From CAXBBB01 sp963841855 (GTDB lineage Bacteria > Bacteroidota > Rhodothermia > Rhodothermales > BA12): a stretch of DNA of 64,000 nt. Under the pieces are notes generated by a model. It had not been told where the DNA came from and did not search any database. It saw only the letters and a program-made list of their open reading frames with translations. The position numbers and the translations under genes were made by a program. How positions within the stretch are numbered: position 1 is the first letter of the stretch; every line of letters starts with the position of its first letter. Of the stretch, positions 1 through 8,730 are shown piece after piece. The stretch is taken from assembly GCA_963841855.1 (NCBI GenBank), contig CAWJEJ010000004.1:372001-436000 (forward strand). The letters run 5' to 3'.

Positions 1-669
1 AAGTTGTTCGTACGCCTGCTTGACGTATGGCGTCTGCCAGCGGCACGGCCCGCACCTCGTGCCCCAGAAACAGACCAGCGTGTATTGCCCGGCACGGCCG
101 CCCACCCGATGCGCACGTCCGCCTTCGGTTCACCCCAGCCAATCGGGAGCCTGCTAGACCGTGCTGGAAGTAGGCGACACTGTCGGGCCGGGACAGCACG
201 AACTCGCCGAGCGACGGCGTCATGCCGATCAACTCGTAGCGCGTTCCGCCCAGATCGATCGACTCGCTGCGCAGGTAGACGGACACGTCCTGAGCCTCGG
301 TGAACCGCGCGTCGCTGCCGGCACGCTCCACGAGAAGATGCGGTGCTCGGGATGGGACGTGTCCTGCCGCAAGACCGACAGCACCTACTCGGTGCCGTCG
401 TGGGTGAGTCGACCACGGAAATGACGATCGGGAAAGGTCTCGCGCGCCTCGAACGGCCCCAGCCCGTCGACGGGCTCCATGTCTACGAAAAGGCCCTTTG
501 GACTGTCGCCGACGACCTCCTGAGCGAGTAGCATTGCAGCGTCGTCGCCCTCGGACGGTGGCGCATCTCCCGATCGGCAGACAGCGACGAGCAGCAAGGA
601 CGAGAACAGTAGCTGCGACGCGCATGGCGACGTCTGGGTTGAGAACACGACCAGACACCCGAAGCTCAC
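1..669 (-). pseudogene. Decayed TlpA/thioredoxin-like lipoprotein gene, cut by window edge
   Basis: Fragments in different minus-strand frames join into one thioredoxin-like protein. A hydrophobic leader ending LLLVAVC (possible lipobox) is followed by RETFPDRHFRGRLTHDGTE and then a TAG stop at 385-387. The same frame continues VLSVLRQDTSHPEHRIFSW. The frame changes near 315-335 into DARFTEAQDVSVYLRS and DSVAYFQHGL, again near 135-165 into GEPKADVRIGWAAVPG, and again near 80-100 into QYTLVCFWGTRCGPC. The CGPC redox motif is encoded at 43-54. The order, leader then a domain with YELIGMTPSLG then CxxC, matches Bacteroidota TlpA-like thiol-disulfide reductases. One nonsense codon and at least three frame changes argue for a pseudogene; clustered sequencing errors are the alternative. 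An upstream ATG near 624 would need a further frame change, so the listed start at 669 (GTG) is nominal. Confidence 0.6.
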
Positions 670-749
670 GAAACAAGCCCAGCAGAGTCACGCCAGCCTC
701 CGTAGCGACGGTATAAGCACCGCCGCCCAACCCCAAAAGACTGCGCACG

Positions 750-1436
750 TCAACCGCCGATCACCCGAGCCAGCGTTGGGGCGTGCAGCCGATGGCCGCC
801 GACGTACGCGACGCGTTCGTACGGCAGAGCCGCCTCATGCAGTCGCGTTTGCAGCGCGGCGACGCGGTCCGGCGTCGCGAAGTAGTCGCTGTCGCCGACG
901 ACGACGGTGAGGCTGGGAAGCCGAGCACCGAGAGTGTGCAGGTCGAGGTCGTGCGGAATATCTCCGCCCCAGACGACGACGCGGTCGACGCGTGTGCTGC
1001 CCAGCGCGGCCCAGCGCGTAGCCGCCGCCGCGCCCTGCGAGAAACCCAGAACGGTCAGGTGGACGTGCGGACGGCGCGATCCGATTTCCTCGCGTGCCAA
1101 GGCGTCGAGGTAGCCCAGTTGGTCGCGGACTTCGTGCGCTTTGTCCTCGCGCGTCATCCACGAGGCGCCGACACGCTGGTAGCGGTCGTCGAGGTAGAAG
1201 CGCGACAGGGCTTCGGGCACGATCACGCGCAGGCTCGGCCCGGCAAGAGCGCGGAAGTGGCGGGCGAAGTAGCGCGCCTGCTGCCCATAGCCGTGCAGCG
1301 CGACGACCACGCGCGAGGCCGACCGAGATCCCAGCGCGAAGTAGCGCGCCGTCCGCCGAACGGTTAGGTGGTGCTCGTCGGTCGCGTCGAGCGGATCGGA
1401 CGTGCGCGGATCTGCAAAGGCTTCGTCGTCAGCCAT
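750..1436 (-). CDS. Alpha/beta hydrolase, phospholipase/carboxylesterase family
   Basis: Predicted cytoplasmic serine esterase of 228 residues, usual for the phospholipase/carboxylesterase (YpfH/acyl-protein thioesterase-like) family. The oxyanion region VVALHGYG is at residues 43-51. The nucleophile elbow GFSQG puts the catalytic serine at 133. VVGDSDYF supplies the acid at 182 or 184 and GGHRLHAP the histidine at 215. The ATG at 1436 overlaps the end of sufE by 8 nt, so the gene is the last of a coupled operon sulfurtransferase-sufE-hydrolase. The substrate cannot be read from the sequence. The link with sulfur transfer is positional only. Confidence 0.85.
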   Translation of the reverse strand: MADDEAFADPRTSDPLDATDEHHLTVRRTARYFALGSRSASRVVVALHGYGQQARYFARHFRALAGPSLRVIVPEALSRFYLDDRYQRVGASWMTREDKAHEVRDQLGYLDALAREEIGSRRPHVHLTVLGFSQGAAAATRWAALGSTRVDRVVVWGGDIPHDLDLHTLGARLPSLTVVVGDSDYFATPDRVAALQTRLHEAALPYERVAYVGGHRLHAPTLARVIGG

Positions 1437-1860
1437 CGGCGGACAGAACGCGCTGGGCTTCGCCGCGCATCCGGTTGTAGACGGCGCGCAGTCCGCGTGT
1501 GCGCTGCATACCGAGCATTTTGTCCAGGCCGAGCGCGTAAAGAGCGTCGGCTGGAGCGGATGCGATCTCGTCGGCCGTAGCGCCGTCGAACGACTGGACC
1601 AGGACGCTCGTGAAGCCCCGCGCCGTCGGCGATTCGCGCGGCACGTCGGCGACCAGGTGCGCGCGCTCGCCCTGCTTGTCGACCATCAGGAAGACCGGCG
1701 ATTGGCACTCGTGGACCATGTTGAGCCCGGCATCGCGGAGTGTGGCATAGTCGGGCGGAAGGTCGGGTAGTTCGTCCGAGTAGTCGAGCAGCAGTTCGAG
1801 CCGATCCGTCCCGTCGACGCTCTGAAACAGGCTGGCGATGTCGTCGAAGCGCGCGCTCAT
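1429..1860 (-). CDS. sufE: SufE-family sulfur acceptor protein
   Basis: SufE-like protein of 143 residues. SufE accepts persulfide sulfur, normally from a cysteine desulfurase such as SufS, and passes it to the Fe-S scaffold. The conserved active-site region is seen as MVHECQSPVFL (family pattern GCQS), with the acceptor Cys in HECQS. The C-terminal GLDKMLGMQRTRGL matches the conserved end of the family. The start ATG at 1860 overlaps the sulfurtransferase stop as ATGA, which fixes it; the frame stays open upstream but without SufE-like sequence. No sufS or sufBCD lies in the window. The partner here is a double rhodanese, which could be an alternative sulfur donor (inference). Confidence 0.9.
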   Translation of the reverse strand: MSARFDDIASLFQSVDGTDRLELLLDYSDELPDLPPDYATLRDAGLNMVHECQSPVFLMVDKQGERAHLVADVPRESPTARGFTSVLVQSFDGATADEIASAPADALYALGLDKMLGMQRTRGLRAVYNRMRGEAQRVLSADG

Positions 1861-2735
1861 CGGTCGCGGGGAGATCCGGGCGTGGCGCCGCGCGCGATCG
1901 GGACGGAGACCAGATTGCCCCACTCGCTCCAGCTGCCGTCGTAGTTCTTGACCTTGTCGTAGCCCAGCAGGTATTTGAGCGCGAACCACGTGTGGCTGCT
2001 CCGCTCGCCGATGCGGCAGTAGACGATGGCGTCCTGGTTGGGCGCGAACCCGGCCTCGGCGTAGAGCGCCTGAAGCTCCTGGGCCGATTTGAACGTGCCG
2101 TCCTCGTTGACGGCCTTGCTCCACGGCACGTTGTGCGCGCCCGGCACGTGGCCGCCGCGCATCGCCCCTTCCTGCGGATACTCGGGCATGTGCGTCAACT
2201 CTCCGGCGTACTCGGCGGGCGAGCGCACGTCGACCATCGGCCGCTTGGTCTCGACGGCGATCATCACGTCGTCACGAAAAGCGCGGACGGACAGATCGGC
2301 CGGATGAGCGGCGTACGTGCCGCGCGGAAAGAGCGGACGATCTTTGGTCAGCGGACGCTCCTCGGCGATCCACTTGGCGCGTCCGCCGTCCATGATTTTG
2401 AGTTTGCTCTCGTCGTGGCCGTACAGGCGGAAGACCCACAGCGCATAGCAGGCCCACCAGTTGCTCTTGTCGCCATAGAAGACGACCGTCGTGTCGGTCG
2501 AGATGCCGCGCCCCGAGCACAGCCGGGCGAACGCGTCGGGGCCGACGTAGTCGCGGACGACTTGGCTTTGCAGGTCGTTGACCCAGTCGAGCTTGACGGC
2601 TCCGGCCAGGTGTCCCGTCTCGTAGAGCAGGAGGTCCTCGTCGCATTCGACGAGGCGGAAGAGGTCGGTATCGGCCTGATGCTCGGCCACCCAGTCGGTG
2701 GAAACGAGCATGTCTGGACGGGCGAACGACGTCAT
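1857..2735 (-). CDS. Thiosulfate sulfurtransferase with two rhodanese domains
   Basis: Protein of 292 residues with tandem rhodanese domains. The first, non-catalytic, domain carries HLAGAVKLDWVNDLQ. The second has VDVRSPAEYAGE and the active-site loop IVYCRIGERSSHTWFAL, with Cys in CRIGERS as in the CysA2/SseA group of thiosulfate sulfurtransferases. It is expected to move sulfane sulfur from thiosulfate to thiols or cyanide. The start MTSFARPDML at 2735 is preferred to the longer frame because a TATCTTTG promoter box lies at 2762-2769, leaving a short leader; an in-frame ATG at 2756 is possible but nearly at the predicted transcript start. It overlaps sufE by 4 nt (ATGA). Confidence 0.92.
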   Translation of the reverse strand: MTSFARPDMLVSTDWVAEHQADTDLFRLVECDEDLLLYETGHLAGAVKLDWVNDLQSQVVRDYVGPDAFARLCSGRGISTDTTVVFYGDKSNWWACYALWVFRLYGHDESKLKIMDGGRAKWIAEERPLTKDRPLFPRGTYAAHPADLSVRAFRDDVMIAVETKRPMVDVRSPAEYAGELTHMPEYPQEGAMRGGHVPGAHNVPWSKAVNEDGTFKSAQELQALYAEAGFAPNQDAIVYCRIGERSSHTWFALKYLLGYDKVKNYDGSWSEWGNLVSVPIARGATPGSPRDR

Positions 2736-2761
2736 ATGGAGAGGCGGTGGGTGCATCGGAT

Positions 2762-2769
2762 CAAAGATA
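2762..2769 (-). promoter_or_regulatory. Bacteroidota-type -7 box of the sulfurtransferase-sufE-hydrolase operon
   Basis: TATCTTTG on the minus strand is an exact match to the TAnnTTTG -7 element of Bacteroidota sigma factor promoters, 27 nt before the chosen ATG. No good TTG element is seen 20 nt upstream (CTG only). Confidence 0.55.
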
Positions 2770-2978
2770 GGCGCGGCCCCGAGCGGGACGCAGCACAGGC
2801 GAAAGCGCGCAGCCGAGCGGCGTTCCAGCACGCAGATTCCGCACCCGCCCTTCATCCTTCGGCCCAGCGCACACAGGCACCGCACAAGCGCCGACGTTCC
2901 GTGACATCTCGGCCGCTGGCGCTCCGTTCTATAACACGCGACACACCGCCGGTCTCATCAACTCAACTTCCACACGCC

Positions 2979-3545
2979 ATGAGAATCCTTTCACTGCTCA
3001 CCCTGCTCTTCACGCTCGCCCTCCCGGCTCAAGCCCAGCGCGACTCTCGCCCCACCGATTCGCCGCCCCGCGACCGCAGCATCGAACGGATAGACCGCGC
3101 CGTCGATCTCACCCAAGCCCAGCGCGACCAGATGCTGGCCCTAGTGCAAAACCACGCAGACGGTCGCCAAGCCCGACGCCAGCAGATGCGGACGGAGCGA
3201 CAGCGGCTTCAGAGCCAACTGGTTGCCGTCCTGACGCCCGAGCAGCGCGCGACGCTCGAAGCCAGGCAGAATCAGCAGCGCCAGGACCAGATTGACCGGC
3301 GCGTTCGCCAAATGGCGCGGCGACTCGACCTGACCGACGAACAGCAGACGCGCGTGCGTACCCTGCTCGAAAGTCAGCCGATGCGGCCAAGCCCAGAATC
3401 TGACGCGCGTGAACGAGCGGACCAGATGCGCAGTCGGATCGGCGAGATCCTGACGCCCGATCAGCGCCAACGGCTCGAGGACGTGATGCGTCGCTCCCAG
3501 CGAGGCGATCGGATGCGAGGCGGGCGCGTGAAACGCCAACGCTGA
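2979..3545 (+). CDS. Spy/CpxP-like periplasmic protein
   Basis: Exported protein of 188 residues. A signal peptide (MRILSLLTLLFTLALPAQAQ) precedes a very Arg/Gln-rich helical protein. It has two LTxxQ-type segments, DLTQAQRDQML and DLTDEQQTRV, plus VLTPEQRATLEAR and ILTPDQRQRLEDV, the repeated pattern of Spy/CpxP chaperone-like and zinc-resistance-associated proteins. A role as periplasmic chaperone or metal/stress sensor is inferred from the family. The ATG at 2979 is chosen because the signal peptide begins there; the much longer open frame upstream is antisense to the sulfurtransferase. It stands alone, convergent with smc. Confidence 0.75.
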   Translation: MRILSLLTLLFTLALPAQAQRDSRPTDSPPRDRSIERIDRAVDLTQAQRDQMLALVQNHADGRQARRQQMRTERQRLQSQLVAVLTPEQRATLEARQNQQRQDQIDRRVRQMARRLDLTDEQQTRVRTLLESQPMRPSPESDARERADQMRSRIGEILTPDQRQRLEDVMRRSQRGDRMRGGRVKRQR

Positions 3546-3568
3546 TCTCGGCGCCAACCATCTTTCTC

Positions 3569-3606
3569 GGAGCACGCTGCTTTTGGGGAAGATGCGCTCG
3601 TGCTCC
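3569..3606. terminator. Possible shared terminator between the Spy-like gene and smc
   Basis: An 8-bp perfect stem (GGAGCACG at 3569-3576, CGTGCTCC at 3599-3606) sits in the short gap between two converging genes. The 22-nt loop makes it weak. Confidence 0.35.
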
Positions 3607-3612
3607 CATTCG

Positions 3613-6600
3613 TCATTCCACCAGTTCGGCCGCCTCATCGAACCGGACACTGACGAGCTTTGAAACGCCCGGCTCCTGCATCGTGACTCCGTAGAGACGG
3701 TCCGAAAGCTCCATGGTGCGCTTGTTGTGCGTGACGAGGATAAACTGGGTCTGGTCAGAGAACCGGCGGATGATGCGCATGAACCGGTCGACGTTGGCCT
3801 CGTCGAGTGGGGCGTCGACCTCGTCGAGGATGCAAAACGGGCTGGGCTTGACCAGATAGATCGCGAAAAGGAGTGCAATCGCCGTCAACGTCTTCTCTCC
3901 ACCCGAAAGTTGGGCGATCGAGGCGGGCCGCTTTCCACTGGGACGCGCGAACACTTCAACGGGTGAGTCGAGCAGATCGTCGGGCTGAGCCAGCGTGAGT
4001 TCGGCATGTGCTCCCTCTCCAAAGAGGTCGACGAACAATGTCTGGAACGACTGCTGAATTTGAGCAAACGTCTGCGCGAACCGGCTGGAGGCCGCCGCGT
4101 CGATCTCGGCGATCGTCTCTTCGAGCAGCGACTCGGCCTCTTCCAAATCCCGCTGCTGCTCCTGCAGAAAACTCAGACGCTCGGAGGCCGCTTCGTAGTC
4201 CTCGACGGCCAGCGCATTCACGGCACCGATGCGGCTGAGCTTGCTTTTGAGATCGGACAACTCGGCGCGTGCTCCCATCGCGTCGAAGCTGTCCGGCACG
4301 TCGGCTGTATCGTCTGCCAGCGGAGCGTCGTGAGAGGCTACCCACTCCTCTTCGAGCGCTTCGCGGCGAGCGGCGACCTGAGCCTGCGCCACCGCCACGG
4401 CCGACATGCGCTCGGATGACTGCGACTGCTCCCTGCGTGCTCCTCTGACGGATTTCTCGATCTCGGATAGTGCCGAAGCCGCTCCTAAGACGGCATCTTC
4501 CGACTGCTGTACCGATTGGTCGAGAGGCTCACGCGCGTCGGCTAGCCGAGCCACTTCGGCCTGCGCTTCGATCACGTCCCGCTCGCGCTCGGAAGCCGAC
4601 TGGCGCTCGGCCTGGGCTTGAGCCGCGTCCTGATCGCGCTGCTGGTCGGTTTCTCTGGCCAATCGGCTCACGCGCTTGGCCTCGACTTCGATCGCCTCAA
4701 CGCGTGCGCTGGCTTGAGAAGCCGCAAGTGTGGCCGAAGTGAAAGCAGAAAACACGTCACGTGTCTCCGTTTCGGCTCTTTGGGTTTTGGTCTCTACCTG
4801 CCGCACGCGCTCCCGGGCGATGCGCAGAAGGTCGGCCGATTCGCGCTCGGCCTGCTCTAGCGGAGGAAGTGCGGTTAGAGCGGTGTCACGTGTGTGTTCA
4901 ACTCGCTCGCGCCGTTCTGCGCGAAGCCGCTCCGCCTGCGCCGCCGACTCTTGAGCCAACTGCTCACGATCCAACGCCTGCTGAGCCTGGCGCACGCGAG
5001 ATGCGGCTTGGTCGGCCTGCCTGCGTAGGTCTCGCACTACCTCGCGCTCGTCAACGCTCAGTTCGCGCACCGCGTTATCAGCTGCATCGGTTGCGAGTTG
5101 CGCGACAGCGACGCGCTCTTCGAGAACAGCCAGTCGTTTCCGCTGTTCGGCACGCGTGGGAGCAGGAGCGCCTTCGTCCGGACCGCCCCCATACCACGAC
5201 GCTGCAGGCTGCGTGCTCCCTGGGAGTGGAGCGCCGATCCAGGCACCACTCGGCTCGACTGCCCTCACCCCAGCGGGGATCTCGCGGGAGCTTGGGAGCA
5301 CGTCGACGGCGCACCAACCGTCGAGTAGCATCTCTATCGTGGAGCGCGACTCTCCGGTGACCTCTACGCGATCCGAAAGCGCCGCCCACCCGTTGGGCAA
5401 CTGCCGCGTAGCCACAGGCGAAACGGTTTCTTGCACGAGAAAGAGCGCTCGACCGGCATTGGCAGTCTCGAGCAAGTCAAAGGCCTGCTCCGCCGACTCC
5501 TCGTCCCTCACTACGACGCACTCTTTCCACCAATTCAGCGCGACAGCAACTGCTCTCTCCCAGCCTACCTTAGGAACGACGAGGTCATCTATAGTCTGGA
5601 GCACGTCACCATCTGCTGCGGCAGAGCGCATAAGCGTCTGGACTCCCTGAGAAAAATCGCGCGTGGCGTCCACGATTTTTTGGAGCACGCGCTGTTCAGC
5701 CTGCAATGCTCCAAGTTGACGCTCAGCATCGCGCAGTGCGACAGAGGCGACTTCGCGGTCGGATGCTCGCTGCTGCGCCAGAGATTCGGCGGACTCCACG
5801 CGCTGCACGGCCAGATCTTCGTCCGCCCTAGCCTGCTCCAGAGCATTTCGCGCGACGTTCAGGCGAGACTCGTACTCGCCGTCGTCAGCCACGATCGAAC
5901 TCGTGTCGAGGCGTCCGTATTCGACCTCGTGTAAGTCGACTGTGGCAAGCTGGCGGTCGAGTATTCGGCGAGCGTCGGCGTGGCGCTGCTGAGCTTGCCG
6001 CTCGGCTTGGGCGAGGTCGCGCAGCGTGCTCCGCGCGTCATCCAGTGTTTGCTGGGCCGCATCGCGATCGGCCTTCGCCAGGGACAGCGCCTGAGCGGCA
6101 CGCTGCGCTTCGGGCTGCGCTGCTCCGAGCTGGTCTGAGAGGCGTTGCCGCTCTGTCTCTAATTCGCTCAGCTGCCCCGACAACCGCTCCGCCTGCGCTT
6201 CGAGGCGATGAGCGTCGGCTTGGGAGCGGTCGCGGCGTTCGTGAGCCACTCGGGCTTCGGCTTCGGCTTGGCGCAGCGTGTCGAGGTGCGCCTGCAACGC
6301 GTGCTGAGCCGTTCGCCGGGCGTCTTCGGCAACGATGCGGCCCGACTCGGCGCGTTCGCGCTCGGCCTCTTGTGTCATAACCAGAGCCGCCGCCTGCCTG
6401 GAGGCGTCTTCGGCGGCTTGCAGGTCGGACGTGTGCTGAGCCAGCGCCGCCGTCAGCCTATCATAATCAGCCAGTGCGATCCAGCGTTCGAGATCGACTC
6501 TTCGCGCGTCGAGTTCGCGGTGGCGAGCTGCCTTTTTAGCCTGCCGCTCGAGCGAAGCAGCCTGGGCTTGGACCTCGTCGACCAGGTCGCGCAGCCTAGT

Positions 6601-7164
6601 CAGGTCGTGCTGCGCGCCTTGCAGTTTGCTCAGCGTCTGGCGGCGTCGCAGCTTGAACTTGGTGATACCGGCCGCCTCCTCGAACAGGCGGCGCCGGTCG
6701 TCGGCGTTGTCGCTCAGCAGCTGGTCGACTTTGCTCAGTTCGATGACCGAATACGCGCCCGATCCCATGCCCGTGTCCATGAACAGGTCTTGGATGTCGC
6801 GCAGGCGGCAGGTGACGCCGTTGAGCAGGTACTCGCCCTCGCCCGATCGGTAGAAGCGGCGTCCGAGCGTGACGTTGGCGTATTCGGTTGGCAGGATGCC
6901 TCTGCTGTTCTCGACCGTCAGCAGCACCTCGGCCATACCGACCGGCCGCCGCGACGACGTGCCGTTGAAGATCACGCCCTCCATCTTGTCCGAGCGCAGC
7001 GCCTTGGCACGCTGCTCGCCAATCGCCCACCGCACCGCGTCGACGATGTTGCTCTTGCCGCACCCGTTGGGACCGACGATGCACGTGATGCCGTCGTCGA
7101 ACGTGAGCGTCGTCTTGTGGGCGAAGCTTTTGAAGCCGTGCAGTTCGAGTCGGCGGAGGTGCAT
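3613..7164 (-). CDS. smc: Chromosome segregation protein SMC
   Basis: Full-length SMC ATPase of 1183 residues that holds and compacts chromosomal DNA as a dimer with ScpA/ScpB. Walker A GPNGCGKS lies at residues 31-38. Long coiled coils rich in Ala/Gln/Arg/Glu run about 170-500 and 670-1020 and flank a hinge at about 500-660 (KVGWERAVAVALNWW and the Gly-rich stretch after it). The C-terminal head has the signature LSGGEKTLTAIALLFA and Walker B FCILDEVDAPLDEAN. Length and order are typical. The start is supported by a TATCTTTG box 21 nt upstream. It is monocistronic; no scpA or scpB is nearby. Confidence 0.97.
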   Translation of the reverse strand: MHLRRLELHGFKSFAHKTTLTFDDGITCIVGPNGCGKSNIVDAVRWAIGEQRAKALRSDKMEGVIFNGTSSRRPVGMAEVLLTVENSRGILPTEYANVTLGRRFYRSGEGEYLLNGVTCRLRDIQDLFMDTGMGSGAYSVIELSKVDQLLSDNADDRRRLFEEAAGITKFKLRRRQTLSKLQGAQHDLTRLRDLVDEVQAQAASLERQAKKAARHRELDARRVDLERWIALADYDRLTAALAQHTSDLQAAEDASRQAAALVMTQEAERERAESGRIVAEDARRTAQHALQAHLDTLRQAEAEARVAHERRDRSQADAHRLEAQAERLSGQLSELETERQRLSDQLGAAQPEAQRAAQALSLAKADRDAAQQTLDDARSTLRDLAQAERQAQQRHADARRILDRQLATVDLHEVEYGRLDTSSIVADDGEYESRLNVARNALEQARADEDLAVQRVESAESLAQQRASDREVASVALRDAERQLGALQAEQRVLQKIVDATRDFSQGVQTLMRSAAADGDVLQTIDDLVVPKVGWERAVAVALNWWKECVVVRDEESAEQAFDLLETANAGRALFLVQETVSPVATRQLPNGWAALSDRVEVTGESRSTIEMLLDGWCAVDVLPSSREIPAGVRAVEPSGAWIGAPLPGSTQPAASWYGGGPDEGAPAPTRAEQRKRLAVLEERVAVAQLATDAADNAVRELSVDEREVVRDLRRQADQAASRVRQAQQALDREQLAQESAAQAERLRAERRERVEHTRDTALTALPPLEQAERESADLLRIARERVRQVETKTQRAETETRDVFSAFTSATLAASQASARVEAIEVEAKRVSRLARETDQQRDQDAAQAQAERQSASERERDVIEAQAEVARLADAREPLDQSVQQSEDAVLGAASALSEIEKSVRGARREQSQSSERMSAVAVAQAQVAARREALEEEWVASHDAPLADDTADVPDSFDAMGARAELSDLKSKLSRIGAVNALAVEDYEAASERLSFLQEQQRDLEEAESLLEETIAEIDAAASSRFAQTFAQIQQSFQTLFVDLFGEGAHAELTLAQPDDLLDSPVEVFARPSGKRPASIAQLSGGEKTLTAIALLFAIYLVKPSPFCILDEVDAPLDEANVDRFMRIIRRFSDQTQFILVTHNKRTMELSDRLYGVTMQEPGVSKLVSVRFDEAAELVE

Positions 7165-7184
7165 AGATCGGAGAATCGGGGGCG

Positions 7185-7192
7185 CAAAGATA
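7185..7192 (-). promoter_or_regulatory. -7 box of smc
   Basis: TATCTTTG on the minus strand, an exact TAnnTTTG match, ends 20 nt before the smc ATG. No TTG element is visible at the expected distance upstream. Confidence 0.5.
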
Positions 7193-7216
7193 CGCCGACC
7201 GTCCCTCCGGCTCGCT

Positions 7217-8551
7217 CTATCGCCGCACTAGCGTGTGAGTAGTCACACGCCGATCGGTCTGCACGCGGACGACGTAGACGCCTGCGGGTAAGCGCGAGCC
7301 GTCCAGCTCGAACGCGTGCGCCCCAGCGCCCACCGACGAGCGGTCGGCCAGCGTCGCCACGTGCCGCCCCAGCGCGTCGAACACGTCCAGAGACAGCGCC
7401 GACGCCTGCGCCAGATAGACCGTGACGGCTGCGCGGTCGGCGAACGGGTTGGGAGCGCTCGCCACGGTGAGATCGGCGAGGGGCGCGGCGTGGGCTTCTA
7501 CGATGGGGCTCAGTCCCGACGCGCCGTCCAAGTCGGTTTGGCGGATGCGAAAGCGGTGGACGCCGGGCGGCAGCGCGTCAACGGTCCAGCGGTAGGCGCG
7601 GCGTTCGAGCGTCGTCCCGGATCCGGCCAATGTGCCGAGCGTGCGCCAGTCGGACTGGCCCAGCGGCTGCGTTTCGATCGTGAAGGCCGAGTTGTTCGTC
7701 TCGCTCAGCGTCTCCCACGTCACGTCGATGCGCGGCCCGTCGGCGAGGGCGAGCACGCGGCCCCACTCGACGGGCAGCGTGCCGGACTGCCCGGCGCCGA
7801 AGGCGCGCGTGGCGAGCGATGCGTCGAGCACGTAGGGATTGTCCGTCCCCTGATAGCGGCGGATGCGCAGCGAGCGAGCGCTGTCAGCCGCCGTCGCCGG
7901 ATCGGCCTGGTGCCAGGCGAGCAGCGTCGGCACCTGGCTCTTGAACCAGACCGTGTCGGACTGCGCGCGGTAGAGCGTGTAGAAGTAGAACATCGCCCGC
8001 GCCACATCGCCTTTGTGGGCTTCGCGCGGCTCGAACGAGGCACCGTCGGTCTCCGAGAACAAGTCGCGGACCGCAAGGGCTGGCTTGGCGGTCTGCGTGA
8101 CCGGGCCGAACCACTTGGTCGCCGCGTCGTCGTCGACTTCGGCGAACGGATCGTTGCTGCGGCTACCGTTCGACTGCTGCGTGACCGCGAACAGGTGGTG
8201 CATGTCGCTCTTCGCCCTTCCAGAAGCGGCGCCGTGCGACTGGGGCCACGTGTGCTCGGTCGAGAGTTGCAGGCTGCTGGAATAGGCGTATGTGGTTGGG
8301 TCTTGGCCGCGGTCCATCCGTAGGGCTCGGCCCGTGTATACGCAGCGGAGTGAGTCGCCCGGTTCGAGGTCGACGCGCAGGAAAAGTGTGTCCCTGGCGC
8401 GGTCGTAGGTGTAGACCGTCGACGGCGCGTAGTCCAGGGCCAGACCCGCGATCAGGTCGTATCCGGACTGGGCCGGGCGGATCGTTTGCGCGGCGGAGGT
8501 GCCAGCGAGCCCGAGAAGAACGGCGAGGACGAGCGAGTAGCGAGCGGGCAT
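7217..8551 (-). CDS. Secreted endonuclease I family nuclease with T9SS sorting domain
   Basis: Exported protein of 444 residues. After the signal peptide (MPARYSLVLAVLLGLAGTSAAQ) comes an endonuclease I domain (EndA/Vvn family, non-specific DNA/RNA hydrolysis). It contains STEHTWPQSHG, KSDMHHLFAV and QQSNGSRSNDPFAEV, the family's H..W and metal-site motifs. A linker with WETLSETNNSAFTIETQ resembles the fibronectin-like module common before T9SS tails. The last 80 residues (NPFADRAAVTVYL, DVFDALGRHVATLAD, LPAGVYVVRVQTDRR) form a type-A T9SS sorting domain. A role in extracellular nucleic acid degradation is inferred. The start at 8551 is taken from the signal peptide. Confidence 0.9.
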   Translation of the reverse strand: MPARYSLVLAVLLGLAGTSAAQTIRPAQSGYDLIAGLALDYAPSTVYTYDRARDTLFLRVDLEPGDSLRCVYTGRALRMDRGQDPTTYAYSSSLQLSTEHTWPQSHGAASGRAKSDMHHLFAVTQQSNGSRSNDPFAEVDDDAATKWFGPVTQTAKPALAVRDLFSETDGASFEPREAHKGDVARAMFYFYTLYRAQSDTVWFKSQVPTLLAWHQADPATAADSARSLRIRRYQGTDNPYVLDASLATRAFGAGQSGTLPVEWGRVLALADGPRIDVTWETLSETNNSAFTIETQPLGQSDWRTLGTLAGSGTTLERRAYRWTVDALPPGVHRFRIRQTDLDGASGLSPIVEAHAAPLADLTVASAPNPFADRAAVTVYLAQASALSLDVFDALGRHVATLADRSSVGAGAHAFELDGSRLPAGVYVVRVQTDRRVTTHTLVRR

Positions 8552-8730
8552 GGGCGGAGGGAGCGATGCCCGCTGTATCGGCGAGCGCCGCAAGAACTGA
8601 ACTGTGCCGACCAGCGATGGCGAAGTTTTCGGGCGCCAGCGGTTATCTCTTGGCTTCCCAACTCTCACTCGTGTCGGCACGACGCTTGCCACTGGTCTAG
8701 ACGTCCTCTTCCACCCTCTCCCCTACTTCG

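Noticed and set aside
1740..3545. A 601-codon plus-strand ORF
   Set aside because: Only its last 188 codons, from the signal peptide at 2979, are a protein. The first two thirds is antisense to the sulfurtransferase and sufE.
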